Shown here one piece after another: positions 63,955 through 64,000 of a stretch of 64,000 bases of DNA. The notes below the pieces were generated by a model. It saw only the letters and a list, made by a program, of their open reading frames with translations. It was not told the origin of the DNA and did not search any database. The DNA comes from Pectinophora gossypiella (Eukaryota > Arthropoda > Insecta > Lepidoptera > Gelechiidae), in the NCBI RefSeq assembly GCF_024362695.1, contig NC_065405.1, positions 7,138,672 to 7,202,671 of the forward strand. The letters are read 5' to 3'. Made by a program: the position numbers and the translations under genes. Each line of letters begins with the position of its first letter. Within the stretch, counting starts at the first letter, position 1.

Positions 63955-64000
63955 GGTCGTTTTCGTACTACTCCGTAAATAGCGATTCTGTCCCGATCGC

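Overview
The window is insect nuclear DNA, almost certainly from a moth or butterfly. It is AT-rich, its genes are split by short GT-AG introns, and it carries conserved animal genes among many repeats of lepidopteran style: tRNA-headed SINEs, Helitron ends, piggyBac- and Tc1-type elements, and a BEL/Pao element with an envelope domain. No bacterial-type operons, CRISPR arrays or free-standing RNA genes were seen. All exon boundaries were read by eye from splice signals and checked by reading-phase arithmetic; every multi-exon model closes to a whole number of codons.

Layout: (1) 1.2-3.5 kb, minus: NKAIN, a four-membrane-segment protein that interacts with the Na,K-ATPase beta subunit. (2) 4.5-5.2 kb, plus: a UCHL3-type ubiquitin C-terminal hydrolase in one coding exon. 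(3) 5.8-27.3 kb, minus: MFSD12, a lysosome/melanosome-type transporter with eight coding exons. One intron has been stretched to 17.6 kb by a tandem dimer of an intact BEL/Pao retroelement (LTR-body-LTR-body-LTR, 16,965 bp) bounded by a 5-bp target duplication. (4) 28.1-30.1 kb, plus: PIG-T of the GPI transamidase, divergent from MFSD12 across about 0.8 kb. (5) 31.5-58.0 kb, plus: three tandem paralogues of an ERICH6/FAM194-type protein, each with eight exons and identical intron phases, a Cys-rich N-terminus, one huge Lys/Glu-rich exon that differs strongly between copies, and a conserved C-terminal FAM194 domain. (6) 59.3-63.6 kb, plus: RagC/D, the Rag GTPase that signals amino acids to TORC1. 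Its last intron holds a nearly perfect 763-bp inverted repeat made of two head-to-head halves of a Tc1-like transposon.

The host genes are housekeeping or cell-biological and do not form one pathway, although UCHL3, MFSD12, PIG-T and RagC all touch protein turnover, endolysosomes or membrane anchoring. The most unusual features are the tandem retroelement with a 15-copy ATCAAG array in its leader, the intronic Tc1 palindrome that could make double-stranded RNA, the ERICH6-like array with a likely internal alternative promoter in copy A, and an unexplained GC-rich exon pair between copies B and C.
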